8,383 nt of DNA from CAG-1138 sp964495385 (GCA_964495385.1 CAZBVO010000030.1:1-8383); one strand, 5' to 3'. Shown: positions 1 to 6,230, numbered from the stretch's first letter. The notes: generated by a model not told the origin, from the sequence alone. Numbers and translations are program-made.

Positions 1-33
1 CCCAGCGTCTTACCCTCGAAGAATCTTAAGCAT

Positions 34-64
34 ATAAAAAAGAGGCACATGCATTGTGCCTCTT
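34..64 (-). terminator. Intrinsic terminator of the coiled-coil membrane protein gene
   Basis: A 10-bp perfect stem pairs positions 40-49 with 55-64 around a 5-base loop (50-54). On the minus strand it is followed at once by a run of T (the A-run at 35-41 read in reverse). It lies about 37 bases past the stop codon of the minus-strand gene at 101-1234. In the plus direction the hairpin is followed only by a mixed TTGTGTG stretch, so plus-strand termination would be weaker. Confidence 0.8.
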
Positions 65-100
65 GTGTGATTGTCGCCAAGTGTCATTGGTCGCCCGTCG

Positions 101-1234
101 TTATGGTGTTTGTTTTGCTTGCTCTGCCTCCACCTGCGTCCAAAACTCAGGACAGATTTTCTCTAAAGGAAGAATGCTATACTCTTTAATGTTTCCGTCA
201 TAATTGGCCATGTAGGTTATTGATGATGCATTATTGTCTGTGCTTTTTTTTGCGACAAAAATATAATTTGGATGTGTGTCTTTTTCCTGTTCCCAAGATT
301 GAGCTATTTCAAAATTTGTATAGCCATTTGAGATCAGGTTTGTTATTACCACGTTATCAGAATGCGCTATATTTTCATTAAATAAGTCTTTGTGTTCACG
401 GGCATTAATATTCACGCACGTGTTGTATGTTGATAAAATTGCGTTGTCTTGTGTCATCATTTCATATATCTGTTCATATGTCGCATTATCTTCCAACAAA
501 CCCGCAACATGAATGAACTGATTTATTGTTGAACAAATTTCGACACCGCAAATATTCTCTGACCGAACAAAATCAGCGTTTATGAGTAATAAAGAATCTG
601 CAAAACTGTATATTCCGTTAATTTTTCTCAATCTGGCATTCCTGCTATCAATCTTAAATATGATATTTTCAGAAGTTGTTTTGTCAACGACATCAACTGT
701 GTCAAAATATATTTTTTCGTGTTCAGCAGCTTTGATTTGTTCTTCAACTTTTTGTTGTTCTTCTTCCGCCGCCTTGATTTTCTCGTCTGATGCGCCAGAA
801 TTTTTGAGATCTTGGACACGCTGTTCAAGTTCTTGCTGGCTGTTTGTCAAATCTTCAAGTTGTTGTTTATTCTCTTCTTTTCGAGAATCATATTCTTCTT
901 GTTCTTTTTCAACATCTTGTTGAAGTTTTTCTGACTCAACGAGTTTGTTGATTATCTCGTCTTTTTCTTTGTCTGTTTTGTCTTTATATTCGTCGCTGCC
1001 GATGATTTGATTAAACTTGTCGTCAAATTCTTTTTTGTTGTCGGCGTCGAGTTCTTTATATCTGTCGTCTTGCGTAATTTGTTGCTTGCGTTCGGCATCT
1101 TTTTCTTCGTCGGATTTGAAAGCATCTTTTACAGCGTTAAATTGACCTATCACCCAATTTCTTGCAGGGGCATAAACGGCAATTGCCGCAACAATAATTA
1201 CAACCACAAGCAGAACTATCCCGACCTTTTTCAT
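101..1234 (-). CDS. Membrane-anchored coiled-coil protein of unknown function
   Basis: I do not recognise this protein. It is 377 residues long. An N-terminal hydrophobic segment (about residues 4-22, preceded by MKK) looks like a signal anchor. A highly charged Glu/Lys/Gln-rich stretch (about 40-175) is predicted by eye to form long helices and coiled coil. Inside it are two similar units starting near D57-R-Y-K and D81-E-Y-K, 24 residues apart. The last 200 residues look globular and hold all the cysteines, including a C-x4-C pair in an ICGVEIC segment. Topology suggests a small cytoplasmic tip with the rest outside the cell. I chose the ATG at 1234 because GAGG (1240-1243) sits 5 bases upstream. 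A GTG at 1252 has no ribosome binding site and would add six residues. The gene is monocistronic, with promoter at 1267-1295 and terminator at 34-64. It is clearly more AT-rich than the other genes (a sampled line is about one third GC, against one half in the dehydrogenase gene), which may mean transfer or weak selection. Confidence 0.8.
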   Translation of the reverse strand: MKKVGIVLLVVVIIVAAIAVYAPARNWVIGQFNAVKDAFKSDEEKDAERKQQITQDDRYKELDADNKKEFDDKFNQIIGSDEYKDKTDKEKDEIINKLVESEKLQQDVEKEQEEYDSRKEENKQQLEDLTNSQQELEQRVQDLKNSGASDEKIKAAEEEQQKVEEQIKAAEHEKIYFDTVDVVDKTTSENIIFKIDSRNARLRKINGIYSFADSLLLINADFVRSENICGVEICSTINQFIHVAGLLEDNATYEQIYEMMTQDNAILSTYNTCVNINAREHKDLFNENIAHSDNVVITNLISNGYTNFEIAQSWEQEKDTHPNYIFVAKKSTDNNASSITYMANYDGNIKEYSILPLEKICPEFWTQVEAEQAKQTP

Positions 1235-1266
1235 TTTTTCCTCACTTATCACTTTTTTGTTATTTT

Positions 1267-1295
1267 AGTTTAACAAATGTAAAACTTTCTGTCAA
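1267..1295 (-). promoter_or_regulatory. Sigma-A type promoter for the coiled-coil protein gene
   Basis: On the minus strand a perfect -35 box TTGACA (1290-1295) and a -10 box TAAACT (1267-1272) are separated by exactly 17 bases. The predicted start of transcription is near 1260, giving a leader of roughly 25 bases before the ATG at 1234. Confidence 0.7.
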
Positions 1296-1474
1296 CAGTG
1301 TCGCAAATTTTGCTGACATAAATAAGCATATTACGGTACGAGGGCGGCTTAAGGGGTGTAAGGCCTTATATGGGCGGTGAGGGGATAGAGCGGGAACAAA
1401 GTCGGTTGGATGCAAAAATTTAAAAGCGGCGGACCTTTTGTTTTCGAAAAGTTGCCGAGGTAGGGGCTAATATA
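1296..1474. other. Non-coding stretch between divergent promoters, partly G-rich
   Basis: This is the core of the 297-base gap between the start codons at 1234 and 1532. I see no convincing gene. From about 1340 to 1400 the plus strand is markedly rich in G, with several GGGG and GGCGG runs, unlike its surroundings. A 17-codon reading frame starts at an ATG at 1370 without a good ribosome binding site and is probably chance. TTTTCGAAAA at 1441-1450 is a small palindrome of unknown meaning. Confidence 0.4.
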
Positions 1475-1503
1475 TTGAAAAACAAAAGATTTTGTGTTAC
1501 AAT
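1475..1503 (+). promoter_or_regulatory. Sigma-A type promoter for the alcohol dehydrogenase gene
   Basis: A -35 box TTGAAA (1475-1480) and -10 box TACAAT (1498-1503) are separated by exactly 17 bases. The expected start of transcription is about 1509-1511. This would make the ATG at 1511 leaderless, which supports the ATG at 1532 as the real start codon. Confidence 0.75.
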
Positions 1504-1531
1504 TTAGAAAATGAAATTTGAGGAAAACTTT

Positions 1532-2560
1532 ATGCTTACTTATTCATACGTCCGAAAGGGCGAATTCGATTTTGTCGAAAAGCCGAAACCTACCGTACTT
1601 AACGAAAGGGATGCCGTTGTCAAGGTGACGTTGGCGAGCATTTGTTCAAGCGATATTCACATCAAACACGGGAGCGTGCCGAGGGCAAAAGAGGGCATCA
1701 CCGTCGGCCACGAGATGGTTGGTATAGTCGAAGAAGTCGGCTCGGCCGTAACGAACGTCAAACCGGGAGACAGGGTGTCGGTGAACGTGGAAACTTTTTG
1801 CGGAGAGTGCTTTTTCTGCAAGCGGGGTTTTGTCAACAATTGCACCGACAAAAACGGCGGTTGGGCGCTGGGATGTCGCATCGATGGCGGACAGGCCGAA
1901 TACGTTCGCGTGCCGTTTGCCGATCAAGGTTTGACAAAAATACCCGAAACGGTGTCCGACAGGCAGGCATTGCTTGCGGGCGACGTTCTGGCAACGGGAT
2001 ATTGGGCGGCTCGCATTTCGGAGATAACCGAGGACGACACCGTGCTTATCATCGGGGCAGGGCCTACGGGAATTTGTACTTTACTGTGCGTTATGCTTAA
2101 AAAACCGAAAAAAATTATCGTTTGCGAAAAGGACGAACGGCGGCTTGAATTTGTCAGAAACCGTTATGAAGAAGTGCTTACGACTCCCGAACGGTGCGCG
2201 GAGTTTGTGGGGCAAAACAGCGATTACGGCGCAGACGTCGTGATCGAGGTCGCGGGCGGCGATTCGACCTTCCGCCTTGCTTGGGAATGCGCCCGTCCGA
2301 ATGCCGTAGTTACGATTGTGGCACTGTACGACAAAGCGCAAACTTTGCCGCTTCCGGATATGTACGGCAAAAATCTGACCTTCAAAACGGGCGGAGTGGA
2401 CGGTTGCGATTGCGAGGCCATTCTCGGCCTTATCGCCGCAGGCAAACTGGACACCGAACCTTTGATTACGCACACCTATCCGCTCTCCGAAATCGACCAA
2501 GCATACCAATTGTTCGAAGATAAAAGAGACGGAGTCATAAAAGTTGCCGTCGAGTGCTGA
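1532..2560 (+). CDS. Zinc-dependent medium-chain alcohol dehydrogenase
   Basis: A 342-residue member of the medium-chain dehydrogenase/reductase superfamily, which oxidises alcohols or polyols, or reduces the carbonyl, with NAD(P). The N-terminal GroES-like domain carries the catalytic zinc ligands C38 and H60-E61 in a GHE motif, and probably D151. A structural zinc lobe is intact with C90, C93, C96 and C104. The Rossmann domain has GAGPTG at 175-180, followed by an acidic residue in the VCEKDE segment at the end of the second strand, which favours NAD over NADP. Length is normal for the family. I chose the ATG at 1532 because GAGGA (1520-1524) lies 7 bases upstream and the promoter predicts transcription starting near 1510. 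An in-frame ATG at 1511 would add seven residues. The gene stands alone and converges on the HXXEE membrane protein gene. The substrate cannot be told from sequence; sorbitol, butanediol, threonine-type and simple alcohol dehydrogenases share this architecture. Confidence 0.93.
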   Translation: MLTYSYVRKGEFDFVEKPKPTVLNERDAVVKVTLASICSSDIHIKHGSVPRAKEGITVGHEMVGIVEEVGSAVTNVKPGDRVSVNVETFCGECFFCKRGFVNNCTDKNGGWALGCRIDGGQAEYVRVPFADQGLTKIPETVSDRQALLAGDVLATGYWAARISEITEDDTVLIIGAGPTGICTLLCVMLKKPKKIIVCEKDERRLEFVRNRYEEVLTTPERCAEFVGQNSDYGADVVIEVAGGDSTFRLAWECARPNAVVTIVALYDKAQTLPLPDMYGKNLTFKTGGVDGCDCEAILGLIAAGKLDTEPLITHTYPLSEIDQAYQLFEDKRDGVIKVAVEC

Positions 2561-2644
2561 ATTCGGGCAACGTAACCTTTTAAAAGGCTGTTTAAAATTG
2601 TCGGTGCTATTTGAATTCACCATCAAACGCCGAGAAAATCAAAC

Positions 2645-2675
2645 CGGGCGCAGAAGCTTCTGCGCCCGATTTTTG
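2645..2675. terminator. Bidirectional terminator shared by two convergent genes
   Basis: Positions 2645-2668 are a perfect 24-bp palindrome with a GC-rich stem base (CGGGCGC / GCGCCCG) and an AT-richer tip centred on AAGCTT. On the plus strand it is followed by ATTTTT; on the minus strand it is followed by GTTTGATTTTC. It sits between the alcohol dehydrogenase stop (2560) and the HXXEE protein stop (2688) and can end transcription from both sides. Confidence 0.85.
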
Positions 2676-2687
2676 ACGGTTTTTCGG

Positions 2688-3416
2688 TTAAACTTGTTCG
2701 GACTCGGCGGTTGCGGCTTCTTCGCCGTAAGTGAAGTTGTTGTCTTTTTCAAATTCGTCGCCAAATTGCTCGTAATAGCCTCGGTCGGTGAAATAGTACG
2801 GGCTGTTTTCGTCGCCGAGCACCATTTCGGGCAGGTTTATGAGCAAGAAGCACAATCCGAACATTGCAACGACGGCCATAATCCACTGTTTTGCCGATGC
2901 GCGGTTTTCTTTTTTGAACAGATGCAAGGCCAGGCCTACCGTTACAGGCAAAAATCCGAACAGCGAAGTTATCAGCCCCGGCGAATAAAGCGTTTGCATG
3001 CCGTACTGCCCGAAAGTTTTAAGAGAGTTTATGCCGATAACAACGTGGATGACCACCTCGAAAGCGGAGAACAGCATCACCGCTATGCCTGCCGGCTTTC
3101 GAAAGCCCCAAATTTTCAGCACTATGCATCCGAGAACGACGCCGCCGAAGTTGGTTATCATATCGGTAAGTCGGTTCATCGGGAAACGCGCGAGGTCGGT
3201 GGAGCCGTGACTGAAGTTGTACGAATAGTGAAGTCCGCCCGGCCACACCCATTCTTCGAGGACGTGCAGAACCAATACGATGACGGCAAGGGTGCAATAA
3301 ACGTTGATTTTGTCCCAGGTTTTTCGGTTTTTCCACACCTTTACGGCAAGAAAAATTCCTATTGCGGCCATGACGTAAAGCCATATCGAAAGCCATGCAT
3401 TGACAATTTTTTCCAT
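2688..3416 (-). CDS. HXXEE-motif polytopic membrane protein
   Basis: A 242-residue integral membrane protein with about six hydrophobic segments (roughly residues 7-26, 38-56, 86-103, 109-129, 146-166 and 178-196) and an acidic cytoplasm- or surface-exposed tail. It carries H51-V-L-E54-E55 within a membrane segment, then E120-x3-H124 and Y-S-P-G near 144-147. This pattern of buried His, Glu and Pro-Gly fits the HXXEE family of uncharacterised membrane proteins. The motif could suggest a metal or proton site, but the family has no established function that I know of. The ATG at 3416 has AAGGAG (complement of 3424-3429) 7 bases upstream. An upstream extension of the frame to 3572 would run through the divergent promoter region and the start of the neighbouring gene, so I reject it. 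It is divergent from a TetR-type regulator gene, with an inverted repeat over its promoter, which suggests that regulator represses it. Confidence 0.85.
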   Translation of the reverse strand: MEKIVNAWLSIWLYVMAAIGIFLAVKVWKNRKTWDKINVYCTLAVIVLVLHVLEEWVWPGGLHYSYNFSHGSTDLARFPMNRLTDMITNFGGVVLGCIVLKIWGFRKPAGIAVMLFSAFEVVIHVVIGINSLKTFGQYGMQTLYSPGLITSLFGFLPVTVGLALHLFKKENRASAKQWIMAVVAMFGLCFLLINLPEMVLGDENSPYYFTDRGYYEQFGDEFEKDNNFTYGEEAATAESEQV

Positions 3417-3453
3417 AAAAATGCTCCTTTTTGAAAATTGTTTTTGTGGAACT

Positions 3454-3462
3454 ATTGTATCA
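3454..3462 (-). promoter_or_regulatory. Extended -10 promoter for the HXXEE protein gene
   Basis: On the minus strand TACAAT (3454-3459) is preceded directly by TGA (3460-3462), which forms an extended -10 element of the TGN-TATAAT type. No good -35 box is visible 16-18 bases upstream. It overlaps the left arm of the inverted repeat at 3458-3484. On the opposite strand TTGTAT (3455-3460) and TAGGAT (3478-3483), 17 bases apart, could be a weak promoter for the TetR-type gene. Confidence 0.55.
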
Positions 3463-3484
3463 TATCTGTTTTTGTGATAGGATA
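3458..3484. promoter_or_regulatory. Candidate operator for the TetR-type regulator
   Basis: The left arm TATCATATC (3458-3466) and right arm GATAGGATA (3476-3484) are inverted copies matching at 8 of 9 positions, separated by 9 bases. Total length and symmetry suit a TetR-family dimer. It lies in the 113-base divergent gap, over the extended -10 of the membrane protein gene and upstream of the regulator gene, so one bound dimer could control both. Confidence 0.5.
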
Positions 3485-3529
3485 TTTTAAGCTGATGATT
3501 TTTTTCAAACGAAACAGAGGGAGGCAAAT

Positions 3530-4087
3530 ATGTATCATATCTCAAACGACGCAAGGGCGGTGCGGTCGGCAAAAAAAATCGGCAACGGCATTTTGAAATG
3601 TTTGGAAAACAAAAAGTTTACGGAAATCACGGTGACCGACGTTCAGAAAGCTTCTTTAGTGGGGCGGGCCACTTTTTACAGATTGTTTGACAACACGTCG
3701 GACGTTTTGTCCTATTTGTGCGACGGCGTTTTCGAGCAAGCGTCCACAGAATATGAAAAATCGGCGGATTTAAGTGCCGACCGAACCACTTTGACGTTTA
3801 TTCGCATTTGGGAACAAAACAAAGTTTTGCTTAAAGCCATTGTCGATTGCAACCGAACGGATTTTATTTTGAGGTCGCACATGAAATATTTGTTGCCGTC
3901 AAAGCAATTGTTTTTCGGAGATTTAAAAACCGACGAGGCGCAGGCGGAGTATTTAATGGCGGTTTTGACCGCATGCACGTCGGCGATTCTGACGGCTTGG
4001 TTGGCCAACGGAGCAAAGGAAAATGCTTTAGAGGTGCAGCAGCGGCTTAAAGGATGTTTCAAAACTTTGGGGGCGATTTTCGATTGA
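3530..4087 (+). CDS. TetR/AcrR-family transcriptional regulator
   Basis: A 185-residue protein with the usual TetR layout: an N-terminal three-helix DNA-binding domain (about residues 10-60) and an all-helical ligand/dimerisation domain. The helix-turn-helix covers about 32-53, with the conserved pattern TEITVTDVQKASLVGRATFY followed by RLFDNTSDVL, the typical YxxFxxKxxLL-like step. The ATG at 3530 has AGGGAGG (3518-3524) 5 bases upstream. It is divergent from the HXXEE membrane protein gene and is followed by its own terminator. The gap between the two genes holds an inverted repeat that could be its operator. By analogy with many TetR pairs, it probably represses itself and its divergent neighbour and is released by a small ligand; the ligand is unknown. 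The C-terminal domain gives me no recognisable subfamily. Confidence 0.88.
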   Translation: MYHISNDARAVRSAKKIGNGILKCLENKKFTEITVTDVQKASLVGRATFYRLFDNTSDVLSYLCDGVFEQASTEYEKSADLSADRTTLTFIRIWEQNKVLLKAIVDCNRTDFILRSHMKYLLPSKQLFFGDLKTDEAQAEYLMAVLTACTSAILTAWLANGAKENALEVQQRLKGCFKTLGAIFD

Positions 4088-4111
4088 GCGGATATAAGTT
4101 GAAAAATCAAA

Positions 4112-4143
4112 TCGGGCGCGAAAAATTCCGCTCCCGACCTTTT
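4112..4143 (+). terminator. Probable terminator of the TetR-type gene
   Basis: The arms TCGGGCGCG (4112-4120) and CGCTCCCGA (4129-4137) pair with one mismatch around an A/T-rich loop, followed by CC and TTTT (4140-4143). The short T-run makes it weaker than the others in the window. Its 5' flank and first arm closely resemble those of the terminator at 2645-2668. Confidence 0.6.
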
Positions 4144-4162
4144 AACCTATAATTTTGCTTGT

Positions 4163-4375
4163 TTAAAAATCAAAAACCGTTTTTTACCAATTATTTTTGT
4201 CCTTGTTGCAGTCGTGCTGTTTTTTGCGCTTGTCAACCATTGGTTTTATTCGCAAAAAGAGGGGCAAAGGCGTTTGCCGAACGAAAATTCGGGCAAAACG
4301 CAAAATAACGGTATCGATTTTCTTTACCGATGTAAAATGCGGCAAAGCGTATGGTATAATTGTTTAAACAAATAA
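4163..4375 (+). pseudogene. Possible remnant of a small membrane protein gene (no start codon)
   Basis: This frame is open from 4103 to the stop at 4373-4375. From 4163 it reads like the start of a single-pass membrane protein: basic residues (LKIKNR), a strongly hydrophobic helix (FLPIIFVLVAVVLFFALV), then a polar tail with NHWFYSQKEG. There is no ATG, GTG or TTG before the hydrophobic segment and no ribosome binding site, and the 3' end runs into the promoter of the ArsR-type gene. It could be a decayed gene or pure chance in T-rich DNA. Apart from this and the flanking terminator and promoter, I see nothing in the 304-base gap. Confidence 0.25.
4352..4374 (+). promoter_or_regulatory. Extended -10 promoter and palindromic operator of the ArsR-nitroreductase operon
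   Basis: TGG-TATAAT (4352-4360) is a consensus extended -10 element; no strong -35 box is seen. Overlapping its last base is the perfect 12-bp palindrome TTGTTTAAACAA (4360-4371), which extends imperfectly to 4357-4374. It would cover the transcription start, a usual position for an ArsR-family repressor binding its own promoter. Confidence 0.6.
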
Positions 4376-4391
4376 ACGAAGGAGGTTTCCC

Positions 4392-4739
4392 GTGAACGAA
4401 ATCGAAAAGTTGGCAACCGAGTTTATGGCGTGCCGCAAAATTCTGATTGCACTCGGCGACGAAAACAGGCAGCACCTTGTTTTGACCATGATGCAAATGG
4501 GTGAATGCAGAGGAGTCAGAGTGGGAGCAATCACCGAAAAAACACATCTTTCTCGGCCTGCGGTGTCTCATCATCTGAAAATTTTGAAGGAAGCGGGCTT
4601 GGTTAGGGTGCGCCGCGAAGGCACTAAAAATTACTACTATTTCGATGCTGACCAAGAAGCGATGAACTCGCTTATCGACATGATTTTGCATGCAAAAAAC
4701 ATCATGGAAAACCTGCCCGACAGAAAAGGAGAACAATAA
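4392..4739 (+). CDS. ArsR-family winged-helix transcriptional regulator
   Basis: A 115-residue winged helix-turn-helix protein of the ArsR/SmtB type. The recognition helix region is about residues 52-67 (LSRPAVSHHLKILKEAGLV), followed by the wing RVRREGTKNYYYF. It starts at GTG (4392-4394), supported by AAGGAGG (4379-4385) 6 bases upstream. The classical metal sites are not visible: there is no CxC in the third helix and no His/Asp pattern in the last helix. It has only two cysteines, C14 and C39, so it may sense something other than a metal; a redox role for these cysteines is a guess. The next gene, a nitroreductase, starts one base after its stop codon, so the two are one transcription unit and probably translationally coupled. 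It likely represses its own operon through the palindrome at 4360-4371. Confidence 0.9.
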   Translation: MNEIEKLATEFMACRKILIALGDENRQHLVLTMMQMGECRGVRVGAITEKTHLSRPAVSHHLKILKEAGLVRVRREGTKNYYYFDADQEAMNSLIDMILHAKNIMENLPDRKGEQ

Positions 4740-4740
4740 T

Positions 4741-5400
4741 ATGAACGTTTTGCAAGCAATGGAATCGCGTCATGCGGTCAGACAGTATTCGGACAGGCCT
4801 ATAGAGGCCGAAGTCCTTGCCGAATTGAGGGCGGAAATCGCCGCTTGTAATGCCGAAAGCGGATTGCATATTCAGCTGGTTACCGACGAACCTAAGGCCT
4901 TTGACGGCTTTATGGCACACTACGGAAAGTTTTCGGGCGTGAAAAATTACGTCGCTTTGATAGGTAAAAAGGGCAAAAACCTCGACGAACTTTTGGGCTA
5001 TTACGGCGAACGGATCGCCATTAAGGCGCAGATGCTGGGGCTTAATTCGTGCTGGGTTGCCATGAGCTACAAAAAGGTTCCGTCCGCATTCTGTTTGGAA
5101 AAGGGCGAAAAACTCACGTTGGTTATTGCTTTGGGATACGGCGCAACCGACGGCGTGGCGCACAAAAGCAAAACCGTGGAGCAGGTTTGCGATGCACCCG
5201 CCGATGCACCCGAATGGTTTTTTGACGGAGTCAGGGCGGCTTTGTTGGCACCTACGGCAATGAACCAGCAAAAATTCAAATTTGTTTATAGTGACGAAAA
5301 AGTTTCGGTAAAACCGGGCTTGGGCTTTTACACGAAAGTGGATGCAGGCATTGTCAAGTATCATTTCGAAGTGGGCGCAAACAAAAAAATAGAATGGTAA
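4741..5400 (+). CDS. Nitroreductase-family flavoprotein (TM1586-like)
   Basis: A 219-residue protein resembling the putative TM nitroreductase type (TM1586-like). Members of the nitroreductase superfamily bind FMN and use NAD(P)H to reduce nitro groups, quinones or flavins. The N-terminal pattern ESRHAVRQYSDRPI (residues 8-21) is the phosphate-binding signature of the superfamily. A middle block around YYGERIAIKAQMLGLNSCWV and a late block around APTAMNQQKFKF are also typical of this group, in which two half-domains lie in one chain. The ATG at 4741 has AAGGAG (4726-4731) 9 bases upstream, inside the end of the ArsR-type gene. An upstream in-frame ATG at 4690 lies deep in that gene and is not used. 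Co-transcription with the ArsR-type gene suggests induction by an electrophile, nitro compound or redox change; the substrate is unknown. Confidence 0.88.
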   Translation: MNVLQAMESRHAVRQYSDRPIEAEVLAELRAEIAACNAESGLHIQLVTDEPKAFDGFMAHYGKFSGVKNYVALIGKKGKNLDELLGYYGERIAIKAQMLGLNSCWVAMSYKKVPSAFCLEKGEKLTLVIALGYGATDGVAHKSKTVEQVCDAPADAPEWFFDGVRAALLAPTAMNQQKFKFVYSDEKVSVKPGLGFYTKVDAGIVKYHFEVGANKKIEW

Positions 5401-5410
5401 AAACCACAAA

Positions 5411-5436
5411 AACGGCGTTTCGACGCCGTTTTTTTT
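5411..5436 (+). terminator. Strong intrinsic terminator with a UUCG loop
   Basis: Arms AACGGCGT (5411-5418) and ACGCCGTT (5423-5430) form a perfect 8-bp stem closed by a TTCG tetraloop (5419-5422), followed directly by a T-run (5429-5436). It begins about 10 bases after the nitroreductase stop and ends the ArsR-nitroreductase unit. Confidence 0.92.
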
Positions 5437-5449
5437 ATGTAATAAAACA

Positions 5450-5478
5450 TTGCTTTTGAAAAGGCGGCGGGGTATAAT
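5450..5478 (+). promoter_or_regulatory. Sigma-A type promoter for the sirtuin gene
   Basis: A -35 box TTGCTT (5450-5455) and a consensus -10 box TATAAT (5473-5478) are separated by exactly 17 bases. It lies directly after the upstream terminator and ends 17 bases before the ATG at 5496. Transcription should start near 5485, so the leader is very short and the ribosome binding site (5484-5489) is at or near the 5' end. Confidence 0.75.
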
Positions 5479-5495
5479 TAAACAGGAGGCGTTTT

Positions 5496-6230
5496 ATGGA
5501 CAAATATTTGCAACTTAAAAACATCATCGACCAATCGTCGTACACCGTTTTGTTTACCGGCGCAGGCATAAGTTGCCCGTCCGGCATCCCCGATTTCAGA
5601 TCAGAAAAGGGGCTTTACAGCGAAAAAGGTGAGGGATACAGCCCCGAGCAAATCATAAGCCACGGTTTTTTTGTGTCGCACACCGACAAATTTTACGATT
5701 TTTACAAATCGAAAATGGTTTATCCCGACGCAAAACCCAATGCCGCACACCTCTATTTTGCCGAGCTTGAACAAAAAGGCAAACTGGCGGCGGTCATAAC
5801 TCAAAACATCGACGGATTGCATCAGGCGGCAGGCAGCAAAAACGTTTTGGAATTTCACGGAAGCGTGCTTCGGAACTATTGCACCCGTTGCGGCAAATTT
5901 TACGGCGTCGATTTTATCATGCGGTCAAAGGGCGTTCCGCACTGTTCGGTTTGCGGCGACGTGGTAAAGCCCGACGTTGTTTTGTACGAAGAGGGCATCG
6001 ACGGCGAAATTTATCAAAAAAGCATCGAGGCGATGGACAGGGCGGACACGGTTATCGTGGTCGGAACCAGCCTTGCGGTTTATCCTGCCGCCGGGCTAAT
6101 TAGTTGTTTTAACGGGCACAATTTGGTTTTGATAAACAAACAGCCCACTCCGTTCGACCGCTACGCAGGCCTTGTTTTCAACGAGGACGTAACCGACGTG
6201 ATAAAAAAGCTTCGGGAGCTTGAAAAATAG
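5496..6230 (+). CDS. cobB: NAD-dependent protein deacetylase of the SIR2 (sirtuin) family
   Basis: A 244-residue bacterial sirtuin, which removes acetyl or other acyl groups from lysines while cleaving NAD to nicotinamide and O-acyl-ADP-ribose in the cytoplasm. The signature motifs are present in order: GAGISCPSGIPDFRS (22-36) for NAD binding, TQNIDGLHQAAGS (102-114), the catalytic His in FHG (H121), four zinc cysteines C129, C132, C150 and C153, and GTSLAVYPAA (190-199). Length is typical. The usual FFGE segment after the zinc module reads LYEE (163-166). The Tyr-x-x-Arg pair associated with desuccinylase activity in E. coli CobB-type enzymes is not seen at the expected place, so plain deacetylation is more likely. 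AGGAGG (5484-5489) sits 6 bases before the ATG. It is monocistronic, between a dedicated promoter and a terminator. Activity depends on NAD, which is thematically close to the Rex operon downstream. The gene symbol is by family. Confidence 0.93.
   Translation: MDKYLQLKNIIDQSSYTVLFTGAGISCPSGIPDFRSEKGLYSEKGEGYSPEQIISHGFFVSHTDKFYDFYKSKMVYPDAKPNAAHLYFAELEQKGKLAAVITQNIDGLHQAAGSKNVLEFHGSVLRNYCTRCGKFYGVDFIMRSKGVPHCSVCGDVVKPDVVLYEEGIDGEIYQKSIEAMDRADTVIVVGTSLAVYPAAGLISCFNGHNLVLINKQPTPFDRYAGLVFNEDVTDVIKKLRELEK

Noticed and set aside
3..29. Possible C-terminal end of a plus-strand gene (QRLTLEES then stop)
   Set aside because: Only eight codons are visible, too few to support a gene; any frame can be open this long by chance. 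It remains possible that a gene ends here.
1370..1423. A 17-codon plus-strand frame starting ATGGGCGGT
   Set aside because: There is no good ribosome binding site at a proper distance and no recognisable feature.
2576..2587. CCTTTTAAAAGG palindrome after the alcohol dehydrogenase gene
   Set aside because: It has no T-run after it and is too AT-rich to be a terminator; the strong hairpin at 2645-2668 serves that role. No regulatory target lies nearby.
2544..3434. A 296-codon open frame on the plus strand
   Set aside because: It is antisense to the HXXEE membrane protein gene, runs through the shared terminator, and has no family motif.
4702..5409. A 235-codon open frame on the minus strand
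   Set aside because: It is antisense to the nitroreductase gene, starts next to a terminator and has a composition typical of a shadow frame.
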